Counted from the first letter of the stretch, positions 8,425 to 17,695 are shown. The stretch: DNA of 64,000 nt from an uncultured Lachnoclostridium sp. (GCA_948330435.1 CAOJBY010000014.1:33184-97183), one strand, 5' to 3'. Notes: a model not told the origin generated them from the sequence alone. A program made the numbers and translations.

Positions 8425-9438
8425 ATGCAGGAAACGATTCAGATAGCAGTAGATGCAATGGGCGGCGACCATGCACCGGAGGAGATTATTAAGGGTGTAA
8501 TAGAAGCCGTGGGAATGCGGGAGGACATCAAAGTATTTCTCGTAGGAAAAGAAGAAATAATTCAGGAAAAGCTAAAGGCTTATACTTATAAAGACGGACA
8601 GATTGAGATTGTAAATGCCACAGAGGTCATTGAGATGGCAGAGCCGCCTGTGGCGGCTATTCGAAAGAAAAAGGATTCCTCTATAGTGGTAGCCTTAAAG
8701 ATGGTAAAGGAGGGAAAAGCGGATGCCTTTGTATCAGCCGGAAGTTCCGGTGCAGTTCTGGCAGGAGGTCAGCTTCTGGTGGGACGTATCAAGGGTGTGG
8801 AGCGTCCGCCCCTTGCACCATTAATTCCTACCAGGAATGGGGTTTCCCTGCTGATTGACTGCGGGGCCAATGTGGATGCCCGGCCCTCTCACCTGGTACA
8901 GTTTGCCAAGATGGGTTCCATCTATATGGAGCATGTGGTGGGCATCAAGAATCCAAGGGTAGCCATTGTAAATATCGGTGCCGAGGAGGAGAAAGGCAAT
9001 GCTCTTGTAAAAGAGACATTTCCTCTTTTGAAAGAATGTACAGACATTAATTTCATTGGAAGTATTGAAGCCCGGGACATTCCGGCAGGGGCGGCGGATG
9101 TGATTGTCTGCGAAGCATTTGTGGGCAATGTGATTTTAAAGCTTTATGAGGGAATGGGATCCGTTCTGATTGGGAAGATTAAGGAGGGCATGATGACCAG
9201 CTTACGCAGCAAGATAGGAGCGTTACTGGTAAAGCCTGCATTAAAGGAAACCTTAAAGTCCTTTGATGCTTCAGAGTATGGCGGTGCACCGCTGTTGGGT
9301 CTGAATGGTCTTGTTGTAAAGACACACGGAAGTTCAAAAGCACAGGAAGTAAAGAACTCTATCATCCAGTGTGTCACCTTTAAGGAGCAGCAGATTAATG
9401 ATAAGATCAGAGAGAATATTAAAAGAGAGGAAGGATAA
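8425..9438 (+). CDS. plsX: Phosphate acyltransferase PlsX
   Basis: This 337-residue soluble enzyme converts acyl-ACP to acyl phosphate, the acyl donor for PlsY in phospholipid synthesis. The N terminus IAVDAMGGDHAPEEIIKGV, the SAGSSGAVLAGGQ loop and the C-terminal EYGGAPLLGLNG are characteristic, and the length is typical. AGGAGG lies upstream with good spacing. It is followed after five bases by acpP, the source of its acyl-ACP substrate, so the two are cotranscribed. Confidence 0.96.
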   Translation: MQETIQIAVDAMGGDHAPEEIIKGVIEAVGMREDIKVFLVGKEEIIQEKLKAYTYKDGQIEIVNATEVIEMAEPPVAAIRKKKDSSIVVALKMVKEGKADAFVSAGSSGAVLAGGQLLVGRIKGVERPPLAPLIPTRNGVSLLIDCGANVDARPSHLVQFAKMGSIYMEHVVGIKNPRVAIVNIGAEEEKGNALVKETFPLLKECTDINFIGSIEARDIPAGAADVIVCEAFVGNVILKLYEGMGSVLIGKIKEGMMTSLRSKIGALLVKPALKETLKSFDASEYGGAPLLGLNGLVVKTHGSSKAQEVKNSIIQCVTFKEQQINDKIRENIKREEG

Positions 9439-9443
9439 GGCGT

Positions 9444-9674
9444 ATGGAATTTGAGAAACTGAAAGGAATCATTGCAGATGTTCTGAACGTGGATGAAGAA
9501 GAGATTACCATGGACACCACATTCACAGACGATCTGGGAGCAGACTCTTTGGACGTATATCAGATTATCATGGGGCTTGAAGAGGAATTTGACATTGAGA
9601 TTCCTCAGGAAGAGGCTGAGAAGATTGTATCTGTAGGTGATGCGGTTGAGCAGATTAAAAAAGTAACTGCCTAA
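9444..9674 (+). CDS. acpP: Acyl carrier protein
   Basis: This 76-residue acidic protein carries the phosphopantetheine attachment motif GADSLDVYQ with Ser35. It shuttles acyl chains in fatty acid synthesis and delivers them to PlsX, encoded five bases upstream. A structured 117-base spacer separates it from rnc. Confidence 0.96.
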   Translation: MEFEKLKGIIADVLNVDEEEITMDTTFTDDLGADSLDVYQIIMGLEEEFDIEIPQEEAEKIVSVGDAVEQIKKVTA

Positions 9675-9696
9675 GGGAATGTATTAGGTTTATAGA

Positions 9697-9760
9697 GGAA
9701 CGGGCTGCCACAGCACAAGGCCACCGAAAAAATGATGGCTTGCTTATGGCAGCCTATTCC
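9697..9760 (+). promoter_or_regulatory. Long hairpin in the acpP-rnc spacer
   Basis: Bases 9697-9710 pair with 9747-9760 (14 positions, one C.A mismatch and one G.U pair). An inner helix pairs AAG.CCA around 9717-9723 with TGGCTT around 9736-9741. The whole fold is about 64 bases and ends 31 bases before the RNase III start codon. RNase III genes in other bacteria are autoregulated by cleavage of a leader hairpin, so this could be a processing site. It lacks a T run, so it is less likely to be a terminator. Confidence 0.55.
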
Positions 9761-9791
9761 ATGTCATGTAAGAAAGGAACCTCAGATTTTT

Positions 9792-10487
9792 ATGAAATTG
9801 GAGCAATTAGAAGAAAAGATTGGCTATCAGTTTCGGGATAGGAAGCTTCTTAAGCAGGCCATGTGCCACAGCTCCTATGCCAACGAACGCCATATGGATC
9901 GCCTGCTTAACAACGAACGGCTGGAATTCCTGGGAGATGCAGTATTGGAGCTGATTACCAGTGAATTTTTATATCAGTCTTATCCCAAAATGCCCGAGGG
10001 AGAGGCGACCCGTACCAGAGCAAGCATTGTGTGTGAGCAGACCCTGTCCCTGTGTGCCAGAGAGTTAGGGCTTGGAGCCTTTCTGCTGCTTGGAAAGGGA
10101 GAAGATTTGACAGGGGGCAGGGAACGGGATTCCGTCACCTCGGATGCCATGGAAGCTCTTTTGGGAGCTATTTATCTGGATGGTGGTTTTGCTAATGCAA
10201 AAGAATTTGTGCTGAATTTTATCTTAAATGATATCGAACATAAAAAACTCTTTTTTGATAGCAAGACTATCCTCCAGGAAGAGATTCAGGGAGAGACCAC
10301 AGAAAGTCTGCACTATGAACTTATTCGGGAGGAGGGGCCGGATCATAACAAGCGGTTTATGGTTCACGCCTGCTTGGGAGAGCAGGTGATTGGAATCGGA
10401 AGCGGCCGGACAAAAAAGGCGGCGGAGCAGGAAGCAGCCTACCGTGCTCTCATTGAGAGACACAAGGCAAGAGAGCAGACAGAGTGA
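9792..10487 (+). CDS. rnc: Ribonuclease III
   Basis: With the ATG at 9792 the protein has 231 residues, the usual size. An upstream ATG at 9732 would add 20 atypical residues encoded inside a hairpin and is rejected. The catalytic signature NERLEFLGDAVLEL and the later SDAMEALLGAIYLDGG supply the acidic metal ligands. The C-terminal double-stranded RNA-binding domain ends with GSGRTKKAAEQEAAYRAL. It processes rRNA precursors and structured mRNAs. AAAGGA is 13 bases upstream. smc starts 19 bases after its stop. Confidence 0.95.
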   Translation: MKLEQLEEKIGYQFRDRKLLKQAMCHSSYANERHMDRLLNNERLEFLGDAVLELITSEFLYQSYPKMPEGEATRTRASIVCEQTLSLCARELGLGAFLLLGKGEDLTGGRERDSVTSDAMEALLGAIYLDGGFANAKEFVLNFILNDIEHKKLFFDSKTILQEEIQGETTESLHYELIREEGPDHNKRFMVHACLGEQVIGIGSGRTKKAAEQEAAYRALIERHKAREQTE

Positions 10488-10506
10488 AATACAAACGGAG
10501 CAGAAT

Positions 10507-13500
10507 ATGTATTTAAAAAGTATTGAGGTGCAGGGCTTCAAGTCCTTTGCCAATAAGATTGTTTTTGATTTTCATAACGGAATTACAGGTATTGTAGGCC
10601 CCAACGGCAGCGGCAAGAGCAATGTGGCGGACGCCGTGCGTTGGGTCTTGGGAGAACAGAGGGTGAAGCAGCTTCGGGGCGGAAGCATGCAGGACGTGAT
10701 CTTTTCCGGTACCGAGAGCCGCAGGCCCTTAAGCTATGCCTATGTAGCCATTACACTGGACAACGGGGATCACCAGCTTGCCATTGACTATGAGGAGGTG
10801 ACAGTGTCCCGGCGTCTGTACCGTTCCGGTGAGAGCGAGTATCTGATTAACGGCACGGCCTGCCGCTTAAAGGATATCAATGAACTGTTTTATGATACGG
10901 GGATCGGAAAAGAGGGGTATTCCATCATTGGACAAGGCCAGATTGATCGGATCTTAAGTTCCAAGCCGGAGGAATCCAGAGAGCTTTTTGACGAAGCTAC
11001 CGGAATCGTAAAGTTTAAACGCAGAAAGAATACGGCTCAGAAGAAGCTGGAGGACGAGAAGCAGAACATCCTGCGTATTAACGATATCCTTTCCGAGCTG
11101 GAAAAGCAGCTGGGACCTTTGGAGCGTCAGTCTGAGACGGCGAAAATATACCTGAAGAAAAAAGAGACATTAAAGATTTATGATGTGAATATGTTTCTTT
11201 TAGAGACAGCCCGTCTTCAGGAGCAGCTTTTGGAGGTGGAGAAAAAATCCGAGACAGCTCAGAATGAACTTGAGGAAACTACGAAAGCTTATGAGACCAT
11301 TAAGCTGGAGCATGCCAAGATTGAAGAAGAGTTGGAGCAGTTAAATACGGATCTGGATGAGACAAAAGAATCTTTCTCCCAGGCAGGCTTAAGCCGTCAG
11401 CAGTTGGAGGGCCAGATTGAGCTTTTGAAAGAGCAGATTAACTCCGTCCGGGCCAATGATGAGCATCTACAGGGACGTTTGGCTTCCATCGGAACAGACG
11501 TATTGGAGAAAAAGGAAGCCAGAAAGAAACTGACAGAGGAGCAGAAGCAGCTGGATGCCCAGCTTAAGGAGATTACCAGCCGATCCAAGGAAGCCACAGA
11601 GCGTTTAAACGGCATCCGCAGGAAAACGGAAGCTTTAAACAGCCGGATAGAGCAGCAGAAAAATGCCATTATCGGCCTTTTAAATGAGAGGGCATCCACC
11701 AAGGGACGGCTTCAGCGGTACGATGCCATGCAGGAACAGGCTCAGATACGCAGGGCGGAGCTGAATAAAAAGCTTCTGGAGGCCAGAAGCAGTGAGACAG
11801 AACAGAAGAGCCTTTATGAGGAATATCAGAAAAAGCTTGACGAGATTGAAGCGGGAATACTGGATCTGACGGCTGTTTTGAGGGAAAAGGAGGGGGAAGC
11901 CGAGAGCTGCCGCCGTAACTTAGGAAAGCTGAATGAGCAGTTGGAGATTGGACAGACGGCATTTCACAGGGAGTCTTCAAAGCTTGAATCCTTAAGGAAC
12001 TTGGCGGAACGGTACGACGGCTATGGCAACAGCATCCGAAAGGTAATGGAGCGTAAGGATGAGACACCAGGGATTCTCGGTGTTGTGGCTGATATTATCA
12101 AGGTAGAGCAAAAGTACGAGACAGCCATTGAGACGGCCCTTGGGGGCAATATCCAGAACATTGTCACAGACAACGAGACTACGGCCAAGGAGCTGATCGG
12201 CTATCTTAAGAAAAATAAGCTGGGGCGTGCCACCTTTCTGCCCCTGACCAGTGTGGGAGGCCGTGACAACTTTCCCAAAAAAGAAGCCTTAAAAGAGCCG
12301 GGAGCCATTGGGCTTGCAAATACTCTGGTAAAGGCAGAAAAAAAATATGAGGGCGTAGTCCAGTATCTTCTGGGAAGAGTTCTGGTGGCCGGCGACATTG
12401 ATGCGGCTATAAAGATCGCCCGGAAATACAATCACTCTTTACATATTGTAACTTTGGAGGGTGAATACTTAAGTCCGGGAGGTTCCATGACAGGAGGGGC
12501 TTTCCGCAACTCCAGCAATCTTCTTGGCCGCCGGCGGGAGCTGGAGGAGCTGGAAGAGAATGTAAAGCGTCTGGAAGAGGAGATGAATGGGGCCAGACTT
12601 CGGATTGAGGAGGTTAAGGATCGCCGCCGCAGGCTTCGTCAAGAAGCGGAGGAGTTTAATAACCGTCTTCAGGAGCAATATCTTCTTCAAAATACAGTTA
12701 CCTTAAATGCCGGCCAGGCAAAGGAAAAGTTAGAGGAGCTGGTGTCCAGCTATGAGGGATTGAATGCAGAGCTTGGCCAGTTGGAGGAACAGCTTCGTGA
12801 TATCGGAGAAAGCCGGAAGATAATCGGCCAGGAGTTGAAAGCTTCTGAGGAGCTGGAGCATGAGCATGAGACAGATACTTTAGAAGCACAAAAAGAGCTG
12901 GAGACCATCCGCATTCAGGAGGAAGAGAGCGTACAGGAGTGCGAGAGCATTCACCTGGAAGTGGCAGCCATCACCCAAAAGGCGGAGTTCGTCAATGAAA
13001 ATGTGGCCCGAATTGATCGGGAGCTGGAACGCTTCCGTATGGAGGAGGAAGAACTGAAAGCCGGGGTCGTGCAGGGAAGCCATGATATCAAGGCCAAGGA
13101 GGAGGGGATTTTAGCCCTCACCGGTCAGATTGAGCAGTTGAACTTAAGAAGCCGGACCCTGGAACAGCGAACAAAGGATCTGGCAGAGAAACGGGATGCA
13201 CTTCTTAGCGGCCAGAAAGAGTTCTTTGCCCGGCGTGAGGAGCTTTCGGAACACAGGAGTCGTCTGGACAAGGAGGCATTTCGTCTGAACAGCCAGCGGG
13301 AGCGTCTGGAGGAAAGTGCGGAGACGCAGGCCAACTATATGTGGGAGGAGTATGAACTGACCTACAATTCGGCTCTGCCGCTTAAGGATGATACTTATGA
13401 GGATCTGGCGGATTTAAAGAAACAGATCTCTGCAATCAAGGACGAGATTCGAAAGCTTGGGGATGTGAATGTAAATGCCATCGAGGACTTTAAGAATCTT

Positions 13501-14064
13501 TCGGAACGCTATACCTTTATGAACAATCAGCGAAATGATCTGGTGAAAGCGGAGGAAACGCTCATGGGGATCATAGCGGAGTTAGATTCCGGTATGCGTA
13601 AGCAATTTAAAGAGCAGTTTGAACGGATCCGGGTAGAGTTCGACAAGGCATTTAAGGAGCTTTTTGGTGGCGGAAAGGGAACCCTGGAACTGAATGAAGA
13701 GGAGGATATTTTGGAAGCGGGCATTCGGATTATTGCCCAGCCGCCGGGAAAGAAGCTTCAGAATATGATGCAGCTTTCCGGAGGGGAGAAAGCCCTGACG
13801 GCCATTTCCCTGCTCTTTGCCATTCAGAACTTAAAACCCTCGCCTTTCTGTCTCCTGGATGAGATTGAAGCCGCCCTGGATGACTCCAATGTGGGACGCT
13901 TCTCAAAATATCTTCATAAGTTGACAAAGAATACGCAGTTTATTATTATTACACATAGGAAAGGAACCATGGAGGCGGCAGACCGGCTGTATGGAATCAC
14001 CATGCAGGAGAAAGGTGTGTCTGCCCTTGTCTCCGTGAATCTGATAGAAGAGGATTTGACTTAA
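10507..14064 (+). CDS. smc: Chromosome segregation protein SMC
   Basis: This 1185-residue ATPase has an N-terminal head with the Walker A motif GPNGSGKSN (about residues 31-39). A coiled coil runs to a hinge (about 520-640), then a return coil. The C-terminal head carries the signature LSGGEKALTA (about 1090) and Walker B CLLDEIEAALDD (about 1115). SMC with ScpAB condenses and separates chromosomes. The start at 10507 (MYLKSIEVQGFKSFA) fits the family and has CGGAG upstream; a longer reading from 10390 would overlap rnc and is rejected. Confidence 0.97.
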   Translation: MYLKSIEVQGFKSFANKIVFDFHNGITGIVGPNGSGKSNVADAVRWVLGEQRVKQLRGGSMQDVIFSGTESRRPLSYAYVAITLDNGDHQLAIDYEEVTVSRRLYRSGESEYLINGTACRLKDINELFYDTGIGKEGYSIIGQGQIDRILSSKPEESRELFDEATGIVKFKRRKNTAQKKLEDEKQNILRINDILSELEKQLGPLERQSETAKIYLKKKETLKIYDVNMFLLETARLQEQLLEVEKKSETAQNELEETTKAYETIKLEHAKIEEELEQLNTDLDETKESFSQAGLSRQQLEGQIELLKEQINSVRANDEHLQGRLASIGTDVLEKKEARKKLTEEQKQLDAQLKEITSRSKEATERLNGIRRKTEALNSRIEQQKNAIIGLLNERASTKGRLQRYDAMQEQAQIRRAELNKKLLEARSSETEQKSLYEEYQKKLDEIEAGILDLTAVLREKEGEAESCRRNLGKLNEQLEIGQTAFHRESSKLESLRNLAERYDGYGNSIRKVMERKDETPGILGVVADIIKVEQKYETAIETALGGNIQNIVTDNETTAKELIGYLKKNKLGRATFLPLTSVGGRDNFPKKEALKEPGAIGLANTLVKAEKKYEGVVQYLLGRVLVAGDIDAAIKIARKYNHSLHIVTLEGEYLSPGGSMTGGAFRNSSNLLGRRRELEELEENVKRLEEEMNGARLRIEEVKDRRRRLRQEAEEFNNRLQEQYLLQNTVTLNAGQAKEKLEELVSSYEGLNAELGQLEEQLRDIGESRKIIGQELKASEELEHEHETDTLEAQKELETIRIQEEESVQECESIHLEVAAITQKAEFVNENVARIDRELERFRMEEEELKAGVVQGSHDIKAKEEGILALTGQIEQLNLRSRTLEQRTKDLAEKRDALLSGQKEFFARREELSEHRSRLDKEAFRLNSQRERLEESAETQANYMWEEYELTYNSALPLKDDTYEDLADLKKQISAIKDEIRKLGDVNVNAIEDFKNLSERYTFMNNQRNDLVKAEETLMGIIAELDSGMRKQFKEQFERIRVEFDKAFKELFGGGKGTLELNEEEDILEAGIRIIAQPPGKKLQNMMQLSGGEKALTAISLLFAIQNLKPSPFCLLDEIEAALDDSNVGRFSKYLHKLTKNTQFIIITHRKGTMEAADRLYGITMQEKGVSALVSVNLIEEDLT

Positions 14065-14104
14065 AATTATAAATTGCGGAATTTAAAATAAGGGGGAATG
14101 AGGA

Positions 14105-15034
14105 GTGCCAGAAGAAAAAAAGGGTTTTTTTGGAAGATTAGTGTCGGGACTGGCTAAGACACGGGCCAATATTGTTGCAGGGATGGACAATATTTTCAAT
14201 GGCTTTTCGGCTATTGACGATGAATTTTATGAGGAGATTGAAGAAACGCTGATTTTGGGCGATATTGGCATCAATGCCACCAATGCCATTATTCAGGATC
14301 TGAAAGCAAAGGTTAAGGAGCAGAAGTTAAAGGATCCCTCTCAGTGTAAGGAGCTTCTTATTTCCAGTATCAAGGAGCAGATGGCGGTGGGCGAGGTGGC
14401 CTATCGGTTTGAAGAAGAGAAGTCTGTGGTTCTTGTCATTGGGGTCAATGGCGTAGGCAAGACGACTTCGGTGGGAAAGCTTGCAGGAAAGCTTAAGGAT
14501 CAGGGGAAAAAGGTGATTCTGGCTGCGGCGGATACGTTCCGGGCTGCGGCGGGCGAGCAGCTTACCGAATGGGCTTCCCGGGCCGGGGTGGACATTATCA
14601 GTGGTTGTGAGGGAGCAGATCCGGCTTCCGTGGTTTATGATGCGGTTTGTGCCGCCAAGGCCAGGAATGCGGATGTGCTGCTCTGCGATACGGCAGGGAG
14701 ACTTCACAATAAGAAGAATCTGATGGAGGAGCTTCGGAAGATTAACCGGATCATTGACAGGGAGTATCCGGATGCTTATCGGGAGACTCTGGTTGTCCTG
14801 GACGGTACCACCGGACAGAATGCTTTGGAGCAGGCAAGGCAGTTTAAGAGTGTGGTGGATCTGACGGGAATTATTCTGACGAAGCTGGACGGAACGGCAA
14901 AGGGCGGGATTGCGGTGGCGATTCAGTCGGAGCTGGGGATTCCGGTGAAGTATGTGGGTGTGGGGGAGAGTATTGATGACCTGCAGAAGTTTAAGTCGGA
15001 TGAGTTTGTGAATGCGTTGTTTCATCAAGGGTGA
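14105..15034 (+). CDS. ftsY: Signal recognition particle receptor FtsY
   Basis: This 309-residue SRP receptor GTPase has the NG core: P-loop GVNGVGKTTSVGKL (about residue 113), DTAGRLHN (about 194) and TKLDGTAKGG (about 258). The acidic A domain of E. coli FtsY is absent, as usual in Firmicutes. It docks ribosome-SRP complexes at the membrane. The start is GTG at 14105 with a GGGGG-rich ribosome site about eight bases upstream. It follows smc by 40 bases; ylxM-ffh, often downstream, are not present. Confidence 0.96.
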   Translation: MPEEKKGFFGRLVSGLAKTRANIVAGMDNIFNGFSAIDDEFYEEIEETLILGDIGINATNAIIQDLKAKVKEQKLKDPSQCKELLISSIKEQMAVGEVAYRFEEEKSVVLVIGVNGVGKTTSVGKLAGKLKDQGKKVILAAADTFRAAAGEQLTEWASRAGVDIISGCEGADPASVVYDAVCAAKARNADVLLCDTAGRLHNKKNLMEELRKINRIIDREYPDAYRETLVVLDGTTGQNALEQARQFKSVVDLTGIILTKLDGTAKGGIAVAIQSELGIPVKYVGVGESIDDLQKFKSDEFVNALFHQG

Positions 15035-15051
15035 AAGATGTGGGGACGGAC

Positions 15052-15081
15052 GGGGCTGCTGCAAAATAAGGCGGCAGCCCC
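15052..15081 (+). terminator. Hairpin after ftsY
   Basis: GGGGCTGC (15052-15059) pairs with GCAGCCCC (15074-15081) around a 14-base loop, 17 bases after the ftsY stop. No clear T tract follows. It is a probable transcription end or 3' stabiliser of the plsX-ftsY operon. Confidence 0.55.
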
Positions 15082-15185
15082 TGACTTTGGGGAGATTGAT
15101 GGTTTTTTGCTGTGGTGTGAGTTTGGTATTTGGAGTACTCAAAAAATGCTCATGTATTTTGTGATTTTCTAGAAAGAGGTTGACG

Positions 15186-15572
15186 ATGAGATTCAGGGGA
15201 AAGGTGTCATGGTGGTTTTATGCAATTATGATAGGCGTTGCAGGCTTGCAGATACCGCTTATCATTGTCAGTGCTTTTATAGACCCAAATGTCGCTGCGT
15301 TTCTCATGAATCTGGTAATATTTGTTTCTGTGGAAGTTTTCTGTGTTTCCATTGCAATTCACAATTTTGTGGATCTTGAAGAGGAATCACTGCTGATTGT
15401 CTTTGGCTTCCTATGGAGGAGGATTCCCTACAGTGAGATAACGGCTCTTAGGGCAACGAACAATCCCCTGTCCTCTCTTGCCGCATCTTTGGATCGGATT
15501 GAAATAAGGTGTCGGAACAAAGCCAGCACGATGATAGGGTCATGGATAAGGAAAGGTTTTTCCATGAAATGA
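15186..15572 (+). CDS. Bacterial PH-domain (bPH_4-like) membrane protein, C-terminus frameshifted
   Basis: Two membrane segments (about residues 10-32 and 38-60) are followed by a strand-rich region, LLIVFGFLWRRIPYSEITAL and SLAASLDRIEI. This resembles the bPH_4 family of small bacterial PH domains. The expected end of the domain is not in this frame: from about 15528 the other frame reads DRVMDKERFFHEMKKRTEHL and stops at 15595, exactly the usual ending. A two-base gain in the GGG near 15538, or one base lost, would explain it. ATG at 15186 is chosen with AGAAAGAGG upstream. The product is probably impaired. Confidence 0.6.
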   Translation: MRFRGKVSWWFYAIMIGVAGLQIPLIIVSAFIDPNVAAFLMNLVIFVSVEVFCVSIAIHNFVDLEEESLLIVFGFLWRRIPYSEITALRATNNPLSSLAASLDRIEIRCRNKASTMIGSWIRKGFSMK

Positions 15573-15619
15573 AAAAACGAACGGAACACTTGTAAAGCAA
15601 TGTAAAGGAGCAGAGGAAC

Positions 15620-15826
15620 GTGAGTAAATACAAAGCCTTGTGGGAATATGTACAGAATAACGAAAGCAATACCTTTAAGCTTACCTTTGAGGAGATCGAG
15701 CAAATCGCCGGAATCCCAATCGATCATTCCTTTTTGAAATATAAAAAGGAGCTTATGGAATATGGCTGGCAGGTTGGAAAAATATCCATGAAAGAGCAGA
15801 CGGTTGTGTTTCAAAGGATGGATTGA
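15620..15826 (+). CDS. Small conserved protein (DUF7662-like)
   Basis: This 68-residue soluble protein contains YKALWEYVQNN, LTFEEIEQIAGIPIDHSFL and a C-terminal GKISMKEQTVVFQRM. The pattern recurs in small Firmicutes proteins and in the C-terminal parts of some nuclease-like proteins. No catalytic motif is seen. It starts with GTG after an AAAGGAG site. The next gene starts one base after its stop, so the two are likely co-translated. Confidence 0.6.
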   Translation: MSKYKALWEYVQNNESNTFKLTFEEIEQIAGIPIDHSFLKYKKELMEYGWQVGKISMKEQTVVFQRMD

Positions 15827-15827
15827 A

Positions 15828-16070
15828 ATGGATGAAGAACGCAGAAAAGTAAAAAGACTCATTATTATTTTATTTCTCGCCTGTTTATGTGCTGCGTTGG
15901 TGTGCTTCGGAATTTTTATTTACCTGCTGAATGCGTACAGGAACGGGGAATTGGTGGGTGACAGGATTGTTACCGTCTCAAAAATTGTCGTTATGACGGG
16001 GATATTTTTTCTGATATTGGCATTTGGAAATCTTTTGCCTGTTTTTATTTCTCATAAAAAACATGGATGA
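15828..16070 (+). CDS. Small two-segment membrane protein, unknown
   Basis: This 80-residue protein has a charged N terminus (MDEERRKVKR) and two membrane segments (about residues 11-33 and 45-68). The ATG at 15828 directly follows the previous stop and has AAGGATGG upstream; the longer reading from 15804 would overlap the previous gene. No family was recognised. Confidence 0.5.
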   Translation: MDEERRKVKRLIIILFLACLCAALVCFGIFIYLLNAYRNGELVGDRIVTVSKIVVMTGIFFLILAFGNLLPVFISHKKHG

Positions 16071-16101
16071 AAGCCAAGAGAGATCAATAGGAGCATTGGA
16101 T

Positions 16102-16659
16102 ATGGCAGATATTTTTAATGAAGCAAACATGAGGGAGACTCTGGAGGAATACATACCTGCCGGGGAGGAATTGCTGGCAGGCATACATGCAATTGCAAAA
16201 GAGGCCATGGTGACAGGCGTATTTGGAAAGTGTATCCGCACGGAAGACAGTCTGATTCCGGATGAAAACGGCGGGACGGTTGCACTGAAGAAGAGAAAAT
16301 ACTCCACGTATGATATTTATTTTGGCATTACTCAGTCCTCTTTCGTCATCGTGGGGTGTGAAAGGCACAGCTATCTCTATCAATTTAAGGATGATCTGAT
16401 GGTGCGTGAAGAGGATATACAGGAGCTTACATCAGAGTTGCCCTTTGACGACATTGGAACATGCTATCCTCTGACGGACATTCAAAAGTGCGAGATAAAA
16501 AAGGGATGGATGGGTTCCGTAAAATGCCACATTACCATGAAAAACGGAAGCTATTTCAAACTTCTGCTTCCGAAGCTTGGCGGACTGGGCGGCGGCATGC
16601 CCCATCATGCGGAGTACCTGCAGGCCATTATTGCACGGCTGGGTGGCGGGAGTGTATAA
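16102..16659 (+). CDS. Unknown protein with possible PH-like C-terminal half
   Basis: This 185-residue cytosolic protein has an N-terminal helical part (MADIFNEANMRETLEEYIP). The strand-rich C-terminal half (YDIYFGITQSSFVIVGCERH, then GSVKCHITMKNGSYFKLLLP) looks like a bacterial PH-type fold. ATG at 16102 is chosen because AGGAG (16089-16093) sits eight bases before it. The gene lies in a run of small accessory genes transcribed in one direction. No function is assigned. Confidence 0.55.
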   Translation: MADIFNEANMRETLEEYIPAGEELLAGIHAIAKEAMVTGVFGKCIRTEDSLIPDENGGTVALKKRKYSTYDIYFGITQSSFVIVGCERHSYLYQFKDDLMVREEDIQELTSELPFDDIGTCYPLTDIQKCEIKKGWMGSVKCHITMKNGSYFKLLLPKLGGLGGGMPHHAEYLQAIIARLGGGSV

Positions 16660-16753
16660 AATTATTTAAAATTCCAGGCTATTGAAAAAAAGGATCTGAT
16701 ATGTCAGAATAGATATAGTGGGTGAAGAAAGGGGAAATAAGGGAGGTGAGGTT

Positions 16754-17095
16754 TTGAACAAAGGAGCTTTTGCATGTGCTGTTCCCTGCCTGCTGTTTCT
16801 CCTGGCCGCACTGATTTTCACAGTGCTAAAAGGAAAAGCGGCAATCCTTATCAGCGGTTTTAACACACTTCCCAAGCAGGAGAGAGCCTTGTATGATAGG
16901 GAGAGGATGAGCCAGGATCACAGGAATGCATTTTTCCTATGGTCTGTTATCATGGGAATCGGAGCCATGCTGTCTTATCTTGTTTCGAAATACATGGCGA
17001 TAGCCGCCTTTGCAGTATGGTTCCCTGTCTTCTTAAAAGATGTGCACCTGGATGAGGAAAAAGCATTTGGAAAGTACAGGAAATCCACAAACTGA
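16754..17095 (+). CDS. DUF3784 membrane protein
   Basis: This 113-residue protein has three likely membrane segments. Directly after the first comes the DUF3784 hallmark GKAAILISGFNTLPKQERALYD. TTG at 16754 is preferred as start because GGAGGTGA precedes it by five bases; a GTG at 16718 would add twelve residues without a clear ribosome site. The family is common in Lachnospiraceae and its role is unknown. Confidence 0.65.
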   Translation: MNKGAFACAVPCLLFLLAALIFTVLKGKAAILISGFNTLPKQERALYDRERMSQDHRNAFFLWSVIMGIGAMLSYLVSKYMAIAAFAVWFPVFLKDVHLDEEKAFGKYRKSTN

Positions 17096-17109
17096 AAGCG
17101 AGCAAAACG

Positions 17110-17625
17110 ATGGACGGGAAAATAGCAAAAGAACAATGGCGGTCAAGCTGCGTGCGGCCCATTACCGAAGCGGATGATCCCCTGATTGCAGAAATCATCC
17201 GAACAAGTCTTAAGAAATATCACCTTAACATCCCCGGAACCGTGTACTTTGATCCGGAACTGGATCATCTAAGCAAGTATTACCACAGCCTGCCGGAGAA
17301 AAGAGGATATTTTATTGCGACCAATCATGAGGGTCAGGTGATTGGTGGCGTTGGCATCGCAGAATTTAATGGCTTTGACAACTGTGCGGAGCTGCAGAAA
17401 ATCTACCTGATTGATCAGGAAAAAGGAAAGGGGCTTGGAAAATGCCTGTTGGAGCTTGCGGAGGATTTTGCTCGAAGCTTAGGCTATCAAAGCCTTTACC
17501 TAGAAACGCACACGAATCTTGAGACGGCAATCGCAATGTATGAAAAAAATGGATTTCAGCGTATCCATAAGCCGAAATCGGTTGTTCACAGCACCATGAA
17601 CCGATTTTACAGAAAAAGGCTCTGA
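17110..17625 (+). CDS. GNAT family N-acetyltransferase
   Basis: This 171-residue single-domain acetyltransferase has the acetyl-CoA loop in the form QEKGKGLGKCLLE (motif A), preceded by the AELQKIYLI strand, and motif B as LYLETHTNLETAIAMYEKNGF. GNAT enzymes move acetyl groups from acetyl-CoA to amines. The substrate cannot be told from sequence. The gene starts 14 bases after the DUF3784 gene. Confidence 0.8.
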   Translation: MDGKIAKEQWRSSCVRPITEADDPLIAEIIRTSLKKYHLNIPGTVYFDPELDHLSKYYHSLPEKRGYFIATNHEGQVIGGVGIAEFNGFDNCAELQKIYLIDQEKGKGLGKCLLELAEDFARSLGYQSLYLETHTNLETAIAMYEKNGFQRIHKPKSVVHSTMNRFYRKRL

Positions 17626-17695
17626 GCTGAAAATATGAACCGAAAACCAGAAAAAGAACGAGTAGTCTGTGTCAGAAAGAGCAAGAGGTGACAAA

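Noticed and set aside
14327..15142. Long minus-strand frame opposite ftsY
   Set aside because: It lies fully opposite a confident FtsY gene, has a low-complexity His/Leu/Arg composition and no ribosome site or family pattern.
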